Assembly (NCBI GenBank): GCA_002071445.1
Contig: MWFE01000009.1
Span: 1 to 44,519 of the forward strand
Direction: 5' to 3'
DNA from: Bacteroidetes bacterium ADurb.Bin008
GTDB lineage: Bacteria > Bacteroidota > Bacteroidia > Bacteroidales > Tenuifilaceae
DNA: 44,519 nt
Made by a program: the position numbers and the translations under genes
Shown: piece after piece, positions 32,249-42,334 of the stretch
Layout: each line of letters starts with the position of its first letter
Position numbering within the stretch: position 1 is the stretch's first letter
The notes under the pieces: generated by a model
The model's input: the letters and a program-made list of their open reading frames with translations, nothing else
What the model was told of the DNA's origin: nothing
Databases searched by the model: none

Positions 32249-32264
32249 TGTTATTTTAATAACA
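32249..32264. promoter_or_regulatory. Second, Rex-like palindrome TGTTATTTTAATAACA
   Basis: A perfect 16-bp palindrome differing from the site at 28037-28052 only in the inner base of each arm and the spacer. It lies 3 bp upstream of the -33 element of the hyd sensing promoter. It may also affect the divergent M3 peptidase gene. Confidence 0.45.
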
Positions 32265-32392
32265 TTTAATTTAATAAAGGAAAGTTATATTAACCGGTTG
32301 TAATTATACTCTATTTTTTTGTATATTGCTGCGTTTTTTTGCAGAATACAATCAACCCAATGAGTTATATCATTTCAAAATTAATGCTTATT

Positions 32393-34498
32393 ATGAAAAA
32401 ATTTGTCATGTTTACTGTTTCTATTGGATTTTGTTTATCCATGGCATCGTGTAAAAAGGATGCAAACCCTTTACTATCGCCATTCGATACTCCATTTGGA
32501 ATCCCTCCTTTCGAAAAGATTAAGGTAGAGCACTTTGAGCCTGCCTTTGCTGAAGCCATGAAGCAACAAAAAGCGGAAATTGAAGCCATTCTCACAGATG
32601 AAAATGAGCCAACATTTGAGAATACCATTTTACCATTTGAGTATAGTGGCAGGCTTTTAATAAATGTTGCGAATATCTTTTTCCCTCTGACTTCAGCCAA
32701 TACAAGTCCTGAACTTCAGGCTGTTGCACAAACCATTGCGCCTATGCTTAGTAGCCACATGGATGATATTAACCTTAATCCAAAGCTCTTTCAGCGCATA
32801 AAATCGGTGTATGAGAAAAAGGATGAACTTGATCTGAATGCAGAACAGCAAATGCTGCTCAGTAGAATTTACAACGAATTTGTAAGAGGAGGAGCCAATT
32901 TACCCGAAGAAAAGCAGCAGCGTTTTCGCGAAATCAACGAAAAGCTATCCACCCTTACCCTCAAATTTGGCGACAATGTCCTTGCCGAAACCAATGGATT
33001 TCAGATGGTAATTGACGATGCAAAAGATTTGGCCGGCTTACCCGATGCCATTGTTGCTGCTGCCGCCGAGAGCGCTACTGCCTGTGGTAAGGATGGGAAA
33101 TGGGTATTCACCCTGCACAATCCCAGCTGGATACCCTTCCTGCAATATGCCGAGAACAGGGACCTTCGTGAAAACCTTTTCCGCGGATATTTTATGCGTG
33201 GCAATAACAACAATGAATACGACAACAAGGAGATAATCAAAGAAATTGTTGCCCTTCGACTGGAACGCGCACAACTACTGGGGTATAAAAGTCATGCACA
33301 GTTTGTTTTAGAAGACAATATGGCCAAAACACCCGAAACTGTAAACGATTTTCTCATGAAATTGTGGGGTCCTTCCATCAACCGTGCAAAGGCTGAAGCT
33401 TACGATATACAAAAAATGATTGATGAGGAAGAAAGCAAATTCAAATTGGCTTCATGGGATTGGTGGTACTACACCGAAAAAATAAGAAAAGCGAAATACG
33501 ACCTGGACGAGGAAATGTTAAAACCCTATTTCCCATTAGAAAATGTTAAGAAGGGAATATTCCTTTTAACCGAGAAACTGTATGGGCTCAAATACGAGAA
33601 ACTATCCGATGTACCGATCTACCACCCCGAAGCTGAAGCCTATGAAGTAAAAGGTGCTGATAACCAACACATAGGCATACTGTTCATGGACTTTCATCCT
33701 CGCGAAAGCAAAAGGGGCGGTGCCTGGATGACCAGCTATCGCGACCAGTACATAACCAGAGATGGTGAATTCATTACACCCATTGTTACGCTGGTTTGCA
33801 ATTTCACTCGCCCTTCGGGCGACACACCGGCTCTCCTTTCGCTTGACGAGGCCAGCACATTTTTCCATGAATTTGGCCATGGGTTGCACGGATTACTATC
33901 CAAGGTAACCTATCCCCGGCTTGCAGGGACCAATGTTCCACGCGATTTTGTTGAACTGCCATCGCAGATAATGGAAAACTGGTGCACTGATCCTGAATTT
34001 CTCAAAATGTATGCATTCCATTACCAAACAGGAGAGCCCATGCCTGATGATCTGATTAAAAAGATGGAGGCAACCGAAACCTTTAATCAGGGATTTATCA
34101 CCACTGAATACTTGGCAGCAGCCATCCTCGATATGATGTATCATACAATAGAATCGGACGGAGTGCAGGATGTAATGGCTTTTGAAAAGGATGCGATGCA
34201 GAAAATCGGGCTTATTGACGAAATAATTCCAAGATATCGCAGCACCTACTACCAGCATATATTTAGCGGTGGCTACTCCAGTTCATACTATAGCTATATA
34301 TGGTCGGGAGTACTCGATTCTGATGCTTACCAAGCATTTAAGGAGACGGGCAACATTTTTGATCCTGCAACTGCAAATCGTTTCCGCGAGTTTGTACTGG
34401 AAAAGGGCAGCACCGAAAAAGCGGATGTGCTATACCGCAAATTTAGGGGCGCAGATCCCAATCCAGAGGCCCTGCTGAAAAAGAGAGGACTAATGTAA
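32393..34498 (+). CDS. M3-family zinc metallopeptidase (peptidyl-dipeptidase/oligopeptidase), lipoprotein
   Basis: A 701-aa periplasmic lipoprotein (MKKFVMFTVSIGFCLSMASC; Cys20). The M3 domain follows with the zinc site HEFGH (492-496; STFFHEFGHGLHGLL), in which Glu493 is catalytic, and the downstream DFVELPSQIMENW Glu as third ligand. Length and C-terminal GGYSSSYYSYIWS match Dcp-type peptidyl-dipeptidases, which trim peptides. The ATG at 32393 is selected because it opens the lipoprotein signal; upstream frames start at TTG or ATG without one. It is divergent from the hyd locus and has a strong terminator, so it is probably a single-gene unit. Confidence 0.92.
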   Translation: MKKFVMFTVSIGFCLSMASCKKDANPLLSPFDTPFGIPPFEKIKVEHFEPAFAEAMKQQKAEIEAILTDENEPTFENTILPFEYSGRLLINVANIFFPLTSANTSPELQAVAQTIAPMLSSHMDDINLNPKLFQRIKSVYEKKDELDLNAEQQMLLSRIYNEFVRGGANLPEEKQQRFREINEKLSTLTLKFGDNVLAETNGFQMVIDDAKDLAGLPDAIVAAAAESATACGKDGKWVFTLHNPSWIPFLQYAENRDLRENLFRGYFMRGNNNNEYDNKEIIKEIVALRLERAQLLGYKSHAQFVLEDNMAKTPETVNDFLMKLWGPSINRAKAEAYDIQKMIDEEESKFKLASWDWWYYTEKIRKAKYDLDEEMLKPYFPLENVKKGIFLLTEKLYGLKYEKLSDVPIYHPEAEAYEVKGADNQHIGILFMDFHPRESKRGGAWMTSYRDQYITRDGEFITPIVTLVCNFTRPSGDTPALLSLDEASTFFHEFGHGLHGLLSKVTYPRLAGTNVPRDFVELPSQIMENWCTDPEFLKMYAFHYQTGEPMPDDLIKKMEATETFNQGFITTEYLAAAILDMMYHTIESDGVQDVMAFEKDAMQKIGLIDEIIPRYRSTYYQHIFSGGYSSSYYSYIWSGVLDSDAYQAFKETGNIFDPATANRFREFVLEKGSTEKADVLYRKFRGADPNPEALLKKRGLM

Positions 34499-34520
34499 TT
34501 TCTTGATTACATTACACATA

Positions 34521-34551
34521 AAAAAAGCTGCCTAAGAAGGCAGCTTTTTTT
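34521..34551. terminator. Bidirectional-type terminator after the M3 peptidase gene
   Basis: AAAAAAGCTGCC and GGCAGCTTTTTTT form a perfect stem with a 6-nt loop, A-run before and T7 after. It starts 22 nt after the stop at 34498. Confidence 0.92.
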
Positions 34552-34723
34552 GGCAGTGTAAAAAATAGTATTATAGACAAGACCAACGGTTATGCGGCAT
34601 TGAAATCCTATAGGCAGGTAATTGTCAAATGCATTTAATTCTTTTTTTTCTAATAATATCTATTGGAGATAAAAATGAAATAGGTACATTAGTAACTTTA
34701 ACCACGCCATAATTTCCATCGTT

Positions 34724-37700
34724 ATGAAAAGTTTATCTTCTCTAACAAAACGTTACAATCACTTAAGCAAAGTGGTTGTGGTTTGGTTTATTCTGGTTTT
34801 TCTAACCATTCTTGGGTCAACATTGGTGTACCAAAGGCAAAAGAAGCATAACCTTATGCACCAAAAGGATGATATAAAAGAGTTGGCTGAAATAAAAATC
34901 AAACAATTTGTCAACTGGCATCATGCGAGAATGGCCGATGTAAATCTGTTTTCTCAATGTCCTTATGTAGCCAATACTCTTTCGGCATGGCTTAGCCATA
35001 CATCGAATGATGAGTTAAAAGCCATCATAGAGGAAAGGATTAAACTCTCCAATGCCAACGACATATATGCCAATATCATAATTACAGATACCGATGGAAA
35101 AATTCTTATTAATCAGGGGAAGCCCCTGGAATACCTTGATGACACCACCCTCGATTTCGTGAAAAAATCAGTGGCAACAGGAGAAAGCCTCTTTACTGAC
35201 TTCTATCAATGCCAGCTACACAGCACTACCCACATCGACTATATAGCTCCCATTAAAAATTCTTCCAATCGGGTGAATGCTGTAATTATTTTCAGAATTA
35301 ATCTCGACGAAGATATCTATTCGCTTTTAGACAAACAGCTTACAGGGGCAAGAATGGTCAATAGTTTTATTTTTAGAATCGAAGACGATTCGTTGGTTTT
35401 TTTACGGGGTCTTGAGGGAATGGTGATACCGGATAAAAGTATGAAAAAACTTTTGGATCATGGATCTTTTCCCGGATTTGGTGAAACGTATAATGTGGAA
35501 AATGAAAAATTACTGGCATACGTTGCACCGGTTGGGATAAACAATTGGTTCTTTATTACAGTAGTCGAATATAAAGAGATATACAATGCCATAGCTGCTA
35601 ACCTATTAATTACCACCTTCGTCACTATATTGCTTATTATATTCCTATCATTGGGTGTATTTACACACCACTACTATTTAAGAAAAACTGCATTTTTACA
35701 TTCGCTTATGGAAGAGCGTAAACTCAGCTCTTATTACAGAGAGTTTCATACCATACTCAGCAGCGTGGCCGATGGCATTGTTACCACTGATTTAAACGGG
35801 ATAGTGGTCAAAATGAATAGTAAGGCCGAAACCCTACTGGGTATATCTGAAATCGATTCTATTGGCCAACCTATAAATAAAATCACACAGCAATTGTTAG
35901 GTTTCGATAACTTGGTCTCCGATGTGCTCATCCAGCAGCGTACCCTTGAGGTTAACATTGAAATCCCCGTGAAGCATGAAGCAACACCAATAGTGTATGC
36001 CTCTGTTAGCGCATCGCCCATTTACAACGAGAACAATGTGCTGCAAGGGGTCGTACTCACCTTACATGACAATACCAACTCAACCCTCTCGGCTATTAAA
36101 ATTGCTGAAAGTGAGAAGCGCTATAAAATGCTTTTCGACAATATGGCACAGGGATTTGCTTTGCATAATCTTGTGACTGACAGCAACGGAGAACCTAAAG
36201 ATTTTCTGTTCACTGATATTAATAAAACTTTTGAAGAGATTACCGGACTTAAAAAGGAAAAGGTGTTGGGGCACACCATGTTGGAACTAACTCCCAATAT
36301 TGAACAAGAATGGATCAGAACCCTAGGAAAGATTGCCCTGGGAGGAGAACCCTTACATTTTCAGGAGTATTACGAGCAATATGATAAACACCTAGTTTCC
36401 ATCGCATTTTGCCCCCAGCCGGGGCAGTTGGCTATTCTTAGCTCAGATAATACAAAGCGCTGGAAAGCCGAACAGGAGGTACATCAAAAGAATGAGTTTA
36501 TCCAAACAGTTTTAGACAACCTACCCGTTGGCATTGCGCTGAATTCGATTAGCAATGGTAACGTTACATATACCAATAAACGCTTCGAGGAGATATACGG
36601 ATGGACAAAAGAGGAAATTAGCAATACGGCAGTTTTTTTTGAAAAAGTCTTTCCTGAAAAAGGTTATCGCGATGAAATTAGCAAGCGAATACTGGAAGAT
36701 TTGGGTTCTGGCGATCCCAACCGGATGAAATGGGACAACGTTATCATTACTCAAAAGGATGGAGGGCACAGGGTAATTAATGCAGTGAATATTCCAATGT
36801 CCAAGCAGGATACCATGGTTTCCACGGTGATAGATATAACCGATATCAAGCAAGCAGAGGAAGCCGTTCACGAAGGGGAAGCCCTTTTCAGTAGCCTGTT
36901 CTACAACAACAATTCCGTGATGATTATCGTCGATCCTAAAACCCAAACACTAATCGATGTTAACCAGGCAGCTGAGCGTTTCTACGGGTGGAGCCGAAAT
37001 GAAATGATAGGCATGAGCGTAAGCGAAATCAACATGCTATCGACAAATAAGGTGGGCAGCATACTTCAAGATGTATCGGCCCAAGGAAAGGCAACCCATA
37101 ACTTGCAACATAGAATTAAAGGAGGAGCAGTAAGAGATGTGGAAGTTATTGCCAGCAGGATTACCCTTAAGAAGAAGCATTACATCCACGCCATTGTTTA
37201 CGAAGTTACTCAGAAAAAGCAATATGAAGAGCAGGTATTTAAGCTAACGAAGGGCATTGAGCATAGCCCGGCAGGGGTGGTGATGACCGACGCCAATGGG
37301 TTGGTAGAGTATGTGAATCCTAAGTTTGAGCAGATCTCTGGATACTCGTTGAAAGAAGTAATAGGTACAGATCTCAGCTTTCTTAACCCGGATATAGAGT
37401 CAAAGGAAATATTTAATCAACTAAGGGATACCGTGAGTTCGGGAAATATATGGAGTGGAGAAATGCTATGCAGGAGGAAAAACGGGGAACCCTACTGGCG
37501 TTCTACCAGCGTTTCGCCCATAAAAGATGATACGGGAAAGGTAAAAAGTGTTATTGCCGTTTCCATAGACATTACTGAAAAAAAACAGGCTGAACTGCAG
37601 ATACAGAAGTTAAGCAAGGGTGTGGAGCAAAGCCCTGCCAGCATCGTCATTACAAATACCGATGGTAAAATTGAGTTTGTTAACCCGAAATTCATGGAAA

Positions 37701-39217
37701 TTACGGGTTATTCACGGGAGGACGTGCTTGGTTTAGATCTCAAATTTTTGAACTCGGGCAAAGAGCCGGAATCATTTTATGATGATTTGTGGAATACCAT
37801 TAAGGCAGGAAACGATTGGCGGGGAGAAATGCTAAACAAAAAGAAGAATGGTGAATTATACTGGGAATCAACCCATATCTCTCCCGTTAAGGATGAAAAA
37901 AATCGAATAGTGAACTTCATCGCCATTAAAGAGGATATCACCCAACGTAAACTCACTGAACTTGAACTTCACGAGAGGGATCTTAGGCTCCAAGAACAGA
38001 ACGAAGAGTATATGGCCATTAACGAAGAGCTAAAGGAAAGCTATCAGAAAATCAAGGTAATAAATGAAGAGTTGGAAGAGGTTCGAAAGATTGCCGAAGA
38101 GAACGACAGGCTTAAATCGGCTTTTCTGGCCAACATGAGCCACGAGATCAGAACGCCCATGAATGCCATTTGCGGTTTCTCCAATCTACTGCTCAACAAA
38201 TCGCTGGGGGAAGAAGAGAAAGAGGAGTTTGTTCACATTATCAATGTGAATAGCCAACAATTGCTAAGCATTATCAACGACATAATCGATGTTTCCAAAA
38301 TTGAAGCGGGGCAGGTAACGATATCAAAAATCGATTTCTCGCTGAATAACCTGCTGAATGACCTCCAGCTACTTTTCAGGCAGCCCGTAAGAATGAAAGG
38401 TATTCAATACTCTACCACCTATGGTTTATCGAATGAGCAGAGTAAAATTAATTCCGATGAATTGAAATTGAAACAGATCCTGAGTAATTTGATTTACAAT
38501 GCCATTAAATTTACCAGCAAGGGTTTCATTGAAGTAGGCTACACGCTTAAGAATGGGTTCATTGAGTTTTTTGTAAGAGACACAGGTATAGGAATAGACA
38601 CAAGAGATTTTAAGCGAATTTTTGGCCGTTTTCAACAGGTTGAAAAAGCAACCACCGAGAGTCGAACAGGAACAGGATTGGGTCTCCCCATTTGCAAAGC
38701 TTATGTTGAGCTTCTTGGGGGAAAAATTTGGCTTACTTCAACCGTGGGCGAGGGATCGATATTTTACTTTACAATACCCTATGATTCTTCAGAGGCACAG
38801 GTATATGAAGCAATACGAACTGAAGGCGAGGTTTATAATTGGCACGGCAAAACCATACTTATTGCTGAGGACGACACCACCAACTACCTGTATCTGAGGG
38901 AGGTAATAGGAATCACGAAAGCCACTATTTTCAGGGCAAAGAACGGAGAGGAGGTTCTTGATGCCTGCTCCAATACCCATTTTGACCTTATTCTTATGGA
39001 TATAAAAATGCCATTAATGGATGGCGTGGAAGCCACAAAAATATTGAGGAGTCGTGGCAATCAAATACCCATCATCGCACAAACCGCATATGCCTTCTCC
39101 GAAGATAAGCAGAAAATGTTGAATAGCGGGTTTAACGATTACATATCGAAACCCATCCGTAAAGAGGAATTACTATGGTTAATGGGCAAATGGCTGAATA
39201 ATCCAAAAAACAGCTAA
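34724..39217 (+). CDS. Hybrid sensor histidine kinase with extracytoplasmic sensor and six PAS domains
   Basis: A 1497-aa membrane kinase. Two membrane helices (about 16-37 and 290-315) flank a periplasmic sensor of about 250 residues, probably Cache-like. Six PAS-type segments follow, starting near residues 340, 465, 595, 720, 845 and 965; the last two are close copies (KLTKGIEHSPAGVV and KLSKGVEQSPASIV; both with FVNPKF- or YVNPKF-type and GYS motifs). A coiled coil leads to HisKA with FLANMSHEIRTPM (His1140), HATPase (DTGIGID, GTGLGLPICKAY) and a C-terminal receiver with LILMDIKMPLMDG (phospho-acceptor Asp1426). No output response regulator or Hpt protein is nearby. The signal is unknown. 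Confidence 0.92.
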   Translation: MKSLSSLTKRYNHLSKVVVVWFILVFLTILGSTLVYQRQKKHNLMHQKDDIKELAEIKIKQFVNWHHARMADVNLFSQCPYVANTLSAWLSHTSNDELKAIIEERIKLSNANDIYANIIITDTDGKILINQGKPLEYLDDTTLDFVKKSVATGESLFTDFYQCQLHSTTHIDYIAPIKNSSNRVNAVIIFRINLDEDIYSLLDKQLTGARMVNSFIFRIEDDSLVFLRGLEGMVIPDKSMKKLLDHGSFPGFGETYNVENEKLLAYVAPVGINNWFFITVVEYKEIYNAIAANLLITTFVTILLIIFLSLGVFTHHYYLRKTAFLHSLMEERKLSSYYREFHTILSSVADGIVTTDLNGIVVKMNSKAETLLGISEIDSIGQPINKITQQLLGFDNLVSDVLIQQRTLEVNIEIPVKHEATPIVYASVSASPIYNENNVLQGVVLTLHDNTNSTLSAIKIAESEKRYKMLFDNMAQGFALHNLVTDSNGEPKDFLFTDINKTFEEITGLKKEKVLGHTMLELTPNIEQEWIRTLGKIALGGEPLHFQEYYEQYDKHLVSIAFCPQPGQLAILSSDNTKRWKAEQEVHQKNEFIQTVLDNLPVGIALNSISNGNVTYTNKRFEEIYGWTKEEISNTAVFFEKVFPEKGYRDEISKRILEDLGSGDPNRMKWDNVIITQKDGGHRVINAVNIPMSKQDTMVSTVIDITDIKQAEEAVHEGEALFSSLFYNNNSVMIIVDPKTQTLIDVNQAAERFYGWSRNEMIGMSVSEINMLSTNKVGSILQDVSAQGKATHNLQHRIKGGAVRDVEVIASRITLKKKHYIHAIVYEVTQKKQYEEQVFKLTKGIEHSPAGVVMTDANGLVEYVNPKFEQISGYSLKEVIGTDLSFLNPDIESKEIFNQLRDTVSSGNIWSGEMLCRRKNGEPYWRSTSVSPIKDDTGKVKSVIAVSIDITEKKQAELQIQKLSKGVEQSPASIVITNTDGKIEFVNPKFMEITGYSREDVLGLDLKFLNSGKEPESFYDDLWNTIKAGNDWRGEMLNKKKNGELYWESTHISPVKDEKNRIVNFIAIKEDITQRKLTELELHERDLRLQEQNEEYMAINEELKESYQKIKVINEELEEVRKIAEENDRLKSAFLANMSHEIRTPMNAICGFSNLLLNKSLGEEEKEEFVHIINVNSQQLLSIINDIIDVSKIEAGQVTISKIDFSLNNLLNDLQLLFRQPVRMKGIQYSTTYGLSNEQSKINSDELKLKQILSNLIYNAIKFTSKGFIEVGYTLKNGFIEFFVRDTGIGIDTRDFKRIFGRFQQVEKATTESRTGTGLGLPICKAYVELLGGKIWLTSTVGEGSIFYFTIPYDSSEAQVYEAIRTEGEVYNWHGKTILIAEDDTTNYLYLREVIGITKATIFRAKNGEEVLDACSNTHFDLILMDIKMPLMDGVEATKILRSRGNQIPIIAQTAYAFSEDKQKMLNSGFNDYISKPIRKEELLWLMGKWLNNPKNS

Positions 39218-39220
39218 CCG

Positions 39221-41131
39221 TTAACCAGCCCCAAGGATTTCCTTGGCCACTATAACATTGGCCTGATTGAATATATTTTTACCTTCGGGGGTATATAGCC
39301 CTTCAATCCTGTCGCTATATACCTTTTCAACTTTGCCTCTCACTACTTTCATGGTGCTGTTCACCATGCCATTTTGCTCGGTGAAAGGTTCGCCAAGCAG
39401 GGCAAAGGTGGCCGGGAGCCAACGATCGGGAAACATTCCTTCGAATTCACCGCCGGACTTGAATTTCGCCAGTTCATTATTAACAAACGTTATGGCAGCC
39501 TCTGCTGCTTCCTGGCTGTTCAAATCAATACCCATCGCAGTAATCGATCTCTTGATAGCCTCCCGGGAAGGCACAATGAGTGCTACCGTATAGGGTTTCT
39601 GGTTGTTGTACAGCACAACCTGCTCTACTGTAGCAGTTTGCTGCACTAACGCCTCTTCAATACCCTCGGGACTATACTTTTCTCCATCGCTGGATATAAG
39701 CAAACTCTTGAATCTTCCCAAAACGTAAAGGAATCCATCCTTATCCATATAGCCCAAGTCACCGGTGTACAACCATCCATCTTTCACCGTTTCATTCGTT
39801 GCCTTTTCATTTTTCCAGTAGCCCATCATCACATTCTCTCCCTTCACCACTATCTCACCCTTCTCTCCCAACGGCAGTGCGTTTCCATCCTCGTCACAAA
39901 TTTTCAGTTCCAAAGGACTCACCAAATAGCCCGACGAGCCAAGCTTGTGGCGGGTAAATGAATTTGAACTGATGATTGGGGTTGCCTCCGATAGCCCGTA
40001 TCCCTGGAACATGGGAATGCCAATGGCATAGAAAAAACGCTGCAACTCGATATCGAGCAACGCACCACCGCCAATAAAGAAATCCATTTCTCCCCCGAAA
40101 ACCTGTCTGATCTTTGAAAACAGAATCTTATCGAAAAGCCAAAGCAACGGTTTGTACAGGAAGGTCAAACCTGCACCTTTGTTGTATCCTTCCTTGTTAT
40201 ACCTATATGACAGTGAAAGGGCAAAATTGAACAGTTTCTCTGTGAAGGCACCCTTTGCCCTAATTCCTGCCTCAATATTCTTTTTAAAGTTTTTTGCCAA
40301 TGCAGGAACGCTAAGAATAAGGTTTGGCTTTAACTCCTTAATATTTATGGGGATATTTTTTAGTGTGTCCATGGGTGTTTTACCTACCTGTACCGTACCA
40401 ATACTGGCACCCATAGCCATAAAGGAATAGAGTCCGGCTACATGGGCAAAACAATGGTCGAGCGGGAGGATGATCAGCGTACGGTAATGCGGAGGGATGT
40501 TCATCAGGGTAAGCGCCTGCTCAACATTGGCGGTGTAATTCCTGTGCGAGAGGATAACCCCCTTGGGGTCGGCAGTGGTACCTGATGTGTAGCTAAAAGT
40601 GGCATAGTCGTTTGGTTTCACCGCACGATATGCCTCTGTAAGCCGTTCGCTGCCCTCGGCTAAAAACTTAATGCCCTTACTGATTACGGTCGAAACATGT
40701 AATTCATCGTCTGCGTAGCTATCCTTTTCATCCAAATATATAATGGTTTTAACCATTGGCAACTTATCCCTAATCTCCTTAATCTTGGCGGATTGTGCAC
40801 CAGACACAATAATAAACTTCGTTTCGGAATGCTGCAACCTGAAAAGCAAATCGATACTTTCCAGTTTTATGGAGAGGGGAACGTTAACAGCACCTGTATA
40901 TAAAATGGCCAATTCGCTAATAACCCAAAATTTCCGCCCTTCGGAAAGTAATGCAACCTTATCATCCTTTGCTACGCCCAAGCTCATCAAACCCGCAGCC
41001 ATTTGGTAAACCTCTTCTCGAGTTTGCGCATAGGTAGTTGGAAGAAATTTATCGTTTTGCTTTTCCCATATATAGGGATTCTCAGAAAATTTTGAAACAC
41101 TCTCTTCAAAAAGGTCGATAATTGTTTTCAT
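39221..41131 (-). CDS. Long-chain acyl-CoA synthetase (AMP-forming ligase)
   Basis: A 636-aa ANL-superfamily enzyme that activates a fatty acid to its CoA thioester with ATP. Motifs: P-loop YTSGTTADPKGVILSHRN, GYGLSEATPIIS, YTGDLGYMDKDGFLYVLGR, and KYSPEGIEEALV with the C-terminal lysine region NSTMKVVRGKVEKVY. The length fits long-chain or FadD15-like bacterial members. The ATG at 41131 (MKTIIDLFEESV) is chosen because family proteins begin here; the in-frame upstream extension is AT-rich and without similarity. Its stop lies 3 bp from the hybrid-kinase stop, so the genes converge. Confidence 0.9.
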   Translation of the reverse strand: MKTIIDLFEESVSKFSENPYIWEKQNDKFLPTTYAQTREEVYQMAAGLMSLGVAKDDKVALLSEGRKFWVISELAILYTGAVNVPLSIKLESIDLLFRLQHSETKFIIVSGAQSAKIKEIRDKLPMVKTIIYLDEKDSYADDELHVSTVISKGIKFLAEGSERLTEAYRAVKPNDYATFSYTSGTTADPKGVILSHRNYTANVEQALTLMNIPPHYRTLIILPLDHCFAHVAGLYSFMAMGASIGTVQVGKTPMDTLKNIPINIKELKPNLILSVPALAKNFKKNIEAGIRAKGAFTEKLFNFALSLSYRYNKEGYNKGAGLTFLYKPLLWLFDKILFSKIRQVFGGEMDFFIGGGALLDIELQRFFYAIGIPMFQGYGLSEATPIISSNSFTRHKLGSSGYLVSPLELKICDEDGNALPLGEKGEIVVKGENVMMGYWKNEKATNETVKDGWLYTGDLGYMDKDGFLYVLGRFKSLLISSDGEKYSPEGIEEALVQQTATVEQVVLYNNQKPYTVALIVPSREAIKRSITAMGIDLNSQEAAEAAITFVNNELAKFKSGGEFEGMFPDRWLPATFALLGEPFTEQNGMVNSTMKVVRGKVEKVYSDRIEGLYTPEGKNIFNQANVIVAKEILGAG

Positions 41132-41259
41132 ATCACTATTTTTAAAGTGAGAAATAGAGTAATAGTCCCATTGTAAATAAGGGTTAAATGTAATAATTAT
41201 TATTAAATGGTAAAACAATGGCCCAAACGGGACATTATTTGTAATAATATTTGCACCGA

Positions 41260-42189
41260 ATGATTGATATTTCTGCAAAGTTGCTTGAAAACTGTACCAT
41301 TTGCCCACGAGAATGCCATGCCAATCGGGCTATGGGAGAATTGGGTTATTGCCGGACAGGCAATAAACCACTGGTAGCCAGCATTTTTTTACACAAAGGC
41401 GAAGAGCCTATTTTTTCAGGAGAGCAAGGGATATGCAATGTTTTCTTTGCACATTGCAACCTAACATGCATTTACTGTCAGAACTATCAAATAAGCCGCA
41501 ATAGCTCATTTTATAGCTATTGGCTGCAGGATTACGATGAGATTGTTGAAAGAATATCGGCTATTCTCCGCACCGGTATCAGGCATCTTGGCTTTGTTTC
41601 CCCAACACATCAGGTAGTGCAAATGGTTGAGATCATTGAGCGGCTGAAAAAAAGGGGGCTTAATCCCGTGATTGTATACAATACCAATTGCTATGATAAC
41701 ATAGGCATCATCAAAGCTTTGGAAAAATATGTTGATGTTTACCTACCCGATATAAAGTACTTTTCCCATCATCTGGCAGAAGACCTGAGCAATGCTCCCA
41801 ATTATTTTACAGTGGCCATGGCAGCCCTAAAAGAAATGGTATGGCAAAAAGGCACCTCCATAGGCATTGGGTCTGATGGGCTTATCGACTCAGGTGTCGT
41901 AATACGACATTTGATACTTCCCGGGCATGTCCATGATAGCATAAATATCATGAAACATTTGGAAGAAGCCTTTTCTGCTAATTTGTGCATTTCGCTGATG
42001 TCGCAGTATTATCCGACAGGGATGATAGAAAAAGGGCATAATATGGATAGGATAATAACCAAAACCGAATATCGTAGCGTTTTGGACTGTATGAAAAAAT
42101 TGGGTTTTTACCGGATTTTTGCTCAGGAACTGAACAGCAATAATTTCTACTGCCCCGATTTTGATTCTAACATTCCTTTTACACAATAA
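41260..42189 (+). CDS. Radical SAM protein, PflA-like (COG1313 type)
   Basis: A 309-aa radical SAM protein. The N-terminus has ENCTICPRECHANRA with a possible additional cysteine cluster, and the SAM-cluster motif is CNLTCIYCQN (CxxxCxxC), preceded by GEQGICNVFFAHC. The length and NTNCYDN, LPDIKYF motifs match the family annotated as pyruvate-formate-lyase-activating-like (COG1313), whose substrate is generally unknown. ATG at 41260 is preferred over a TTG 9 bp upstream. It is divergent from the acyl-CoA synthetase over a 128-bp AT-rich spacer. No glycyl-radical enzyme gene is nearby, so true PflA activity is not supported by context. Confidence 0.85.
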   Translation: MIDISAKLLENCTICPRECHANRAMGELGYCRTGNKPLVASIFLHKGEEPIFSGEQGICNVFFAHCNLTCIYCQNYQISRNSSFYSYWLQDYDEIVERISAILRTGIRHLGFVSPTHQVVQMVEIIERLKKRGLNPVIVYNTNCYDNIGIIKALEKYVDVYLPDIKYFSHHLAEDLSNAPNYFTVAMAALKEMVWQKGTSIGIGSDGLIDSGVVIRHLILPGHVHDSINIMKHLEEAFSANLCISLMSQYYPTGMIEKGHNMDRIITKTEYRSVLDCMKKLGFYRIFAQELNSNNFYCPDFDSNIPFTQ

Positions 42190-42334
42190 AAAGGTTTTTG
42201 TAACACGCTGATTTACATCTTCTTCATTTAATTTGACAAAAAATTATTGTTGAAGCACAAATATTTATGGCAAATCATTTTTGTTTGTAAAAAAAAATTT
42301 AGATTTTTGATAACAAATTAAATAAACCTTCGCT

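Noticed and set aside
41260..42189. Assignment as a true pyruvate formate-lyase activase (pflA)
   Set aside because: It belongs to the more general COG1313-like group and no glycyl-radical enzyme gene lies nearby.
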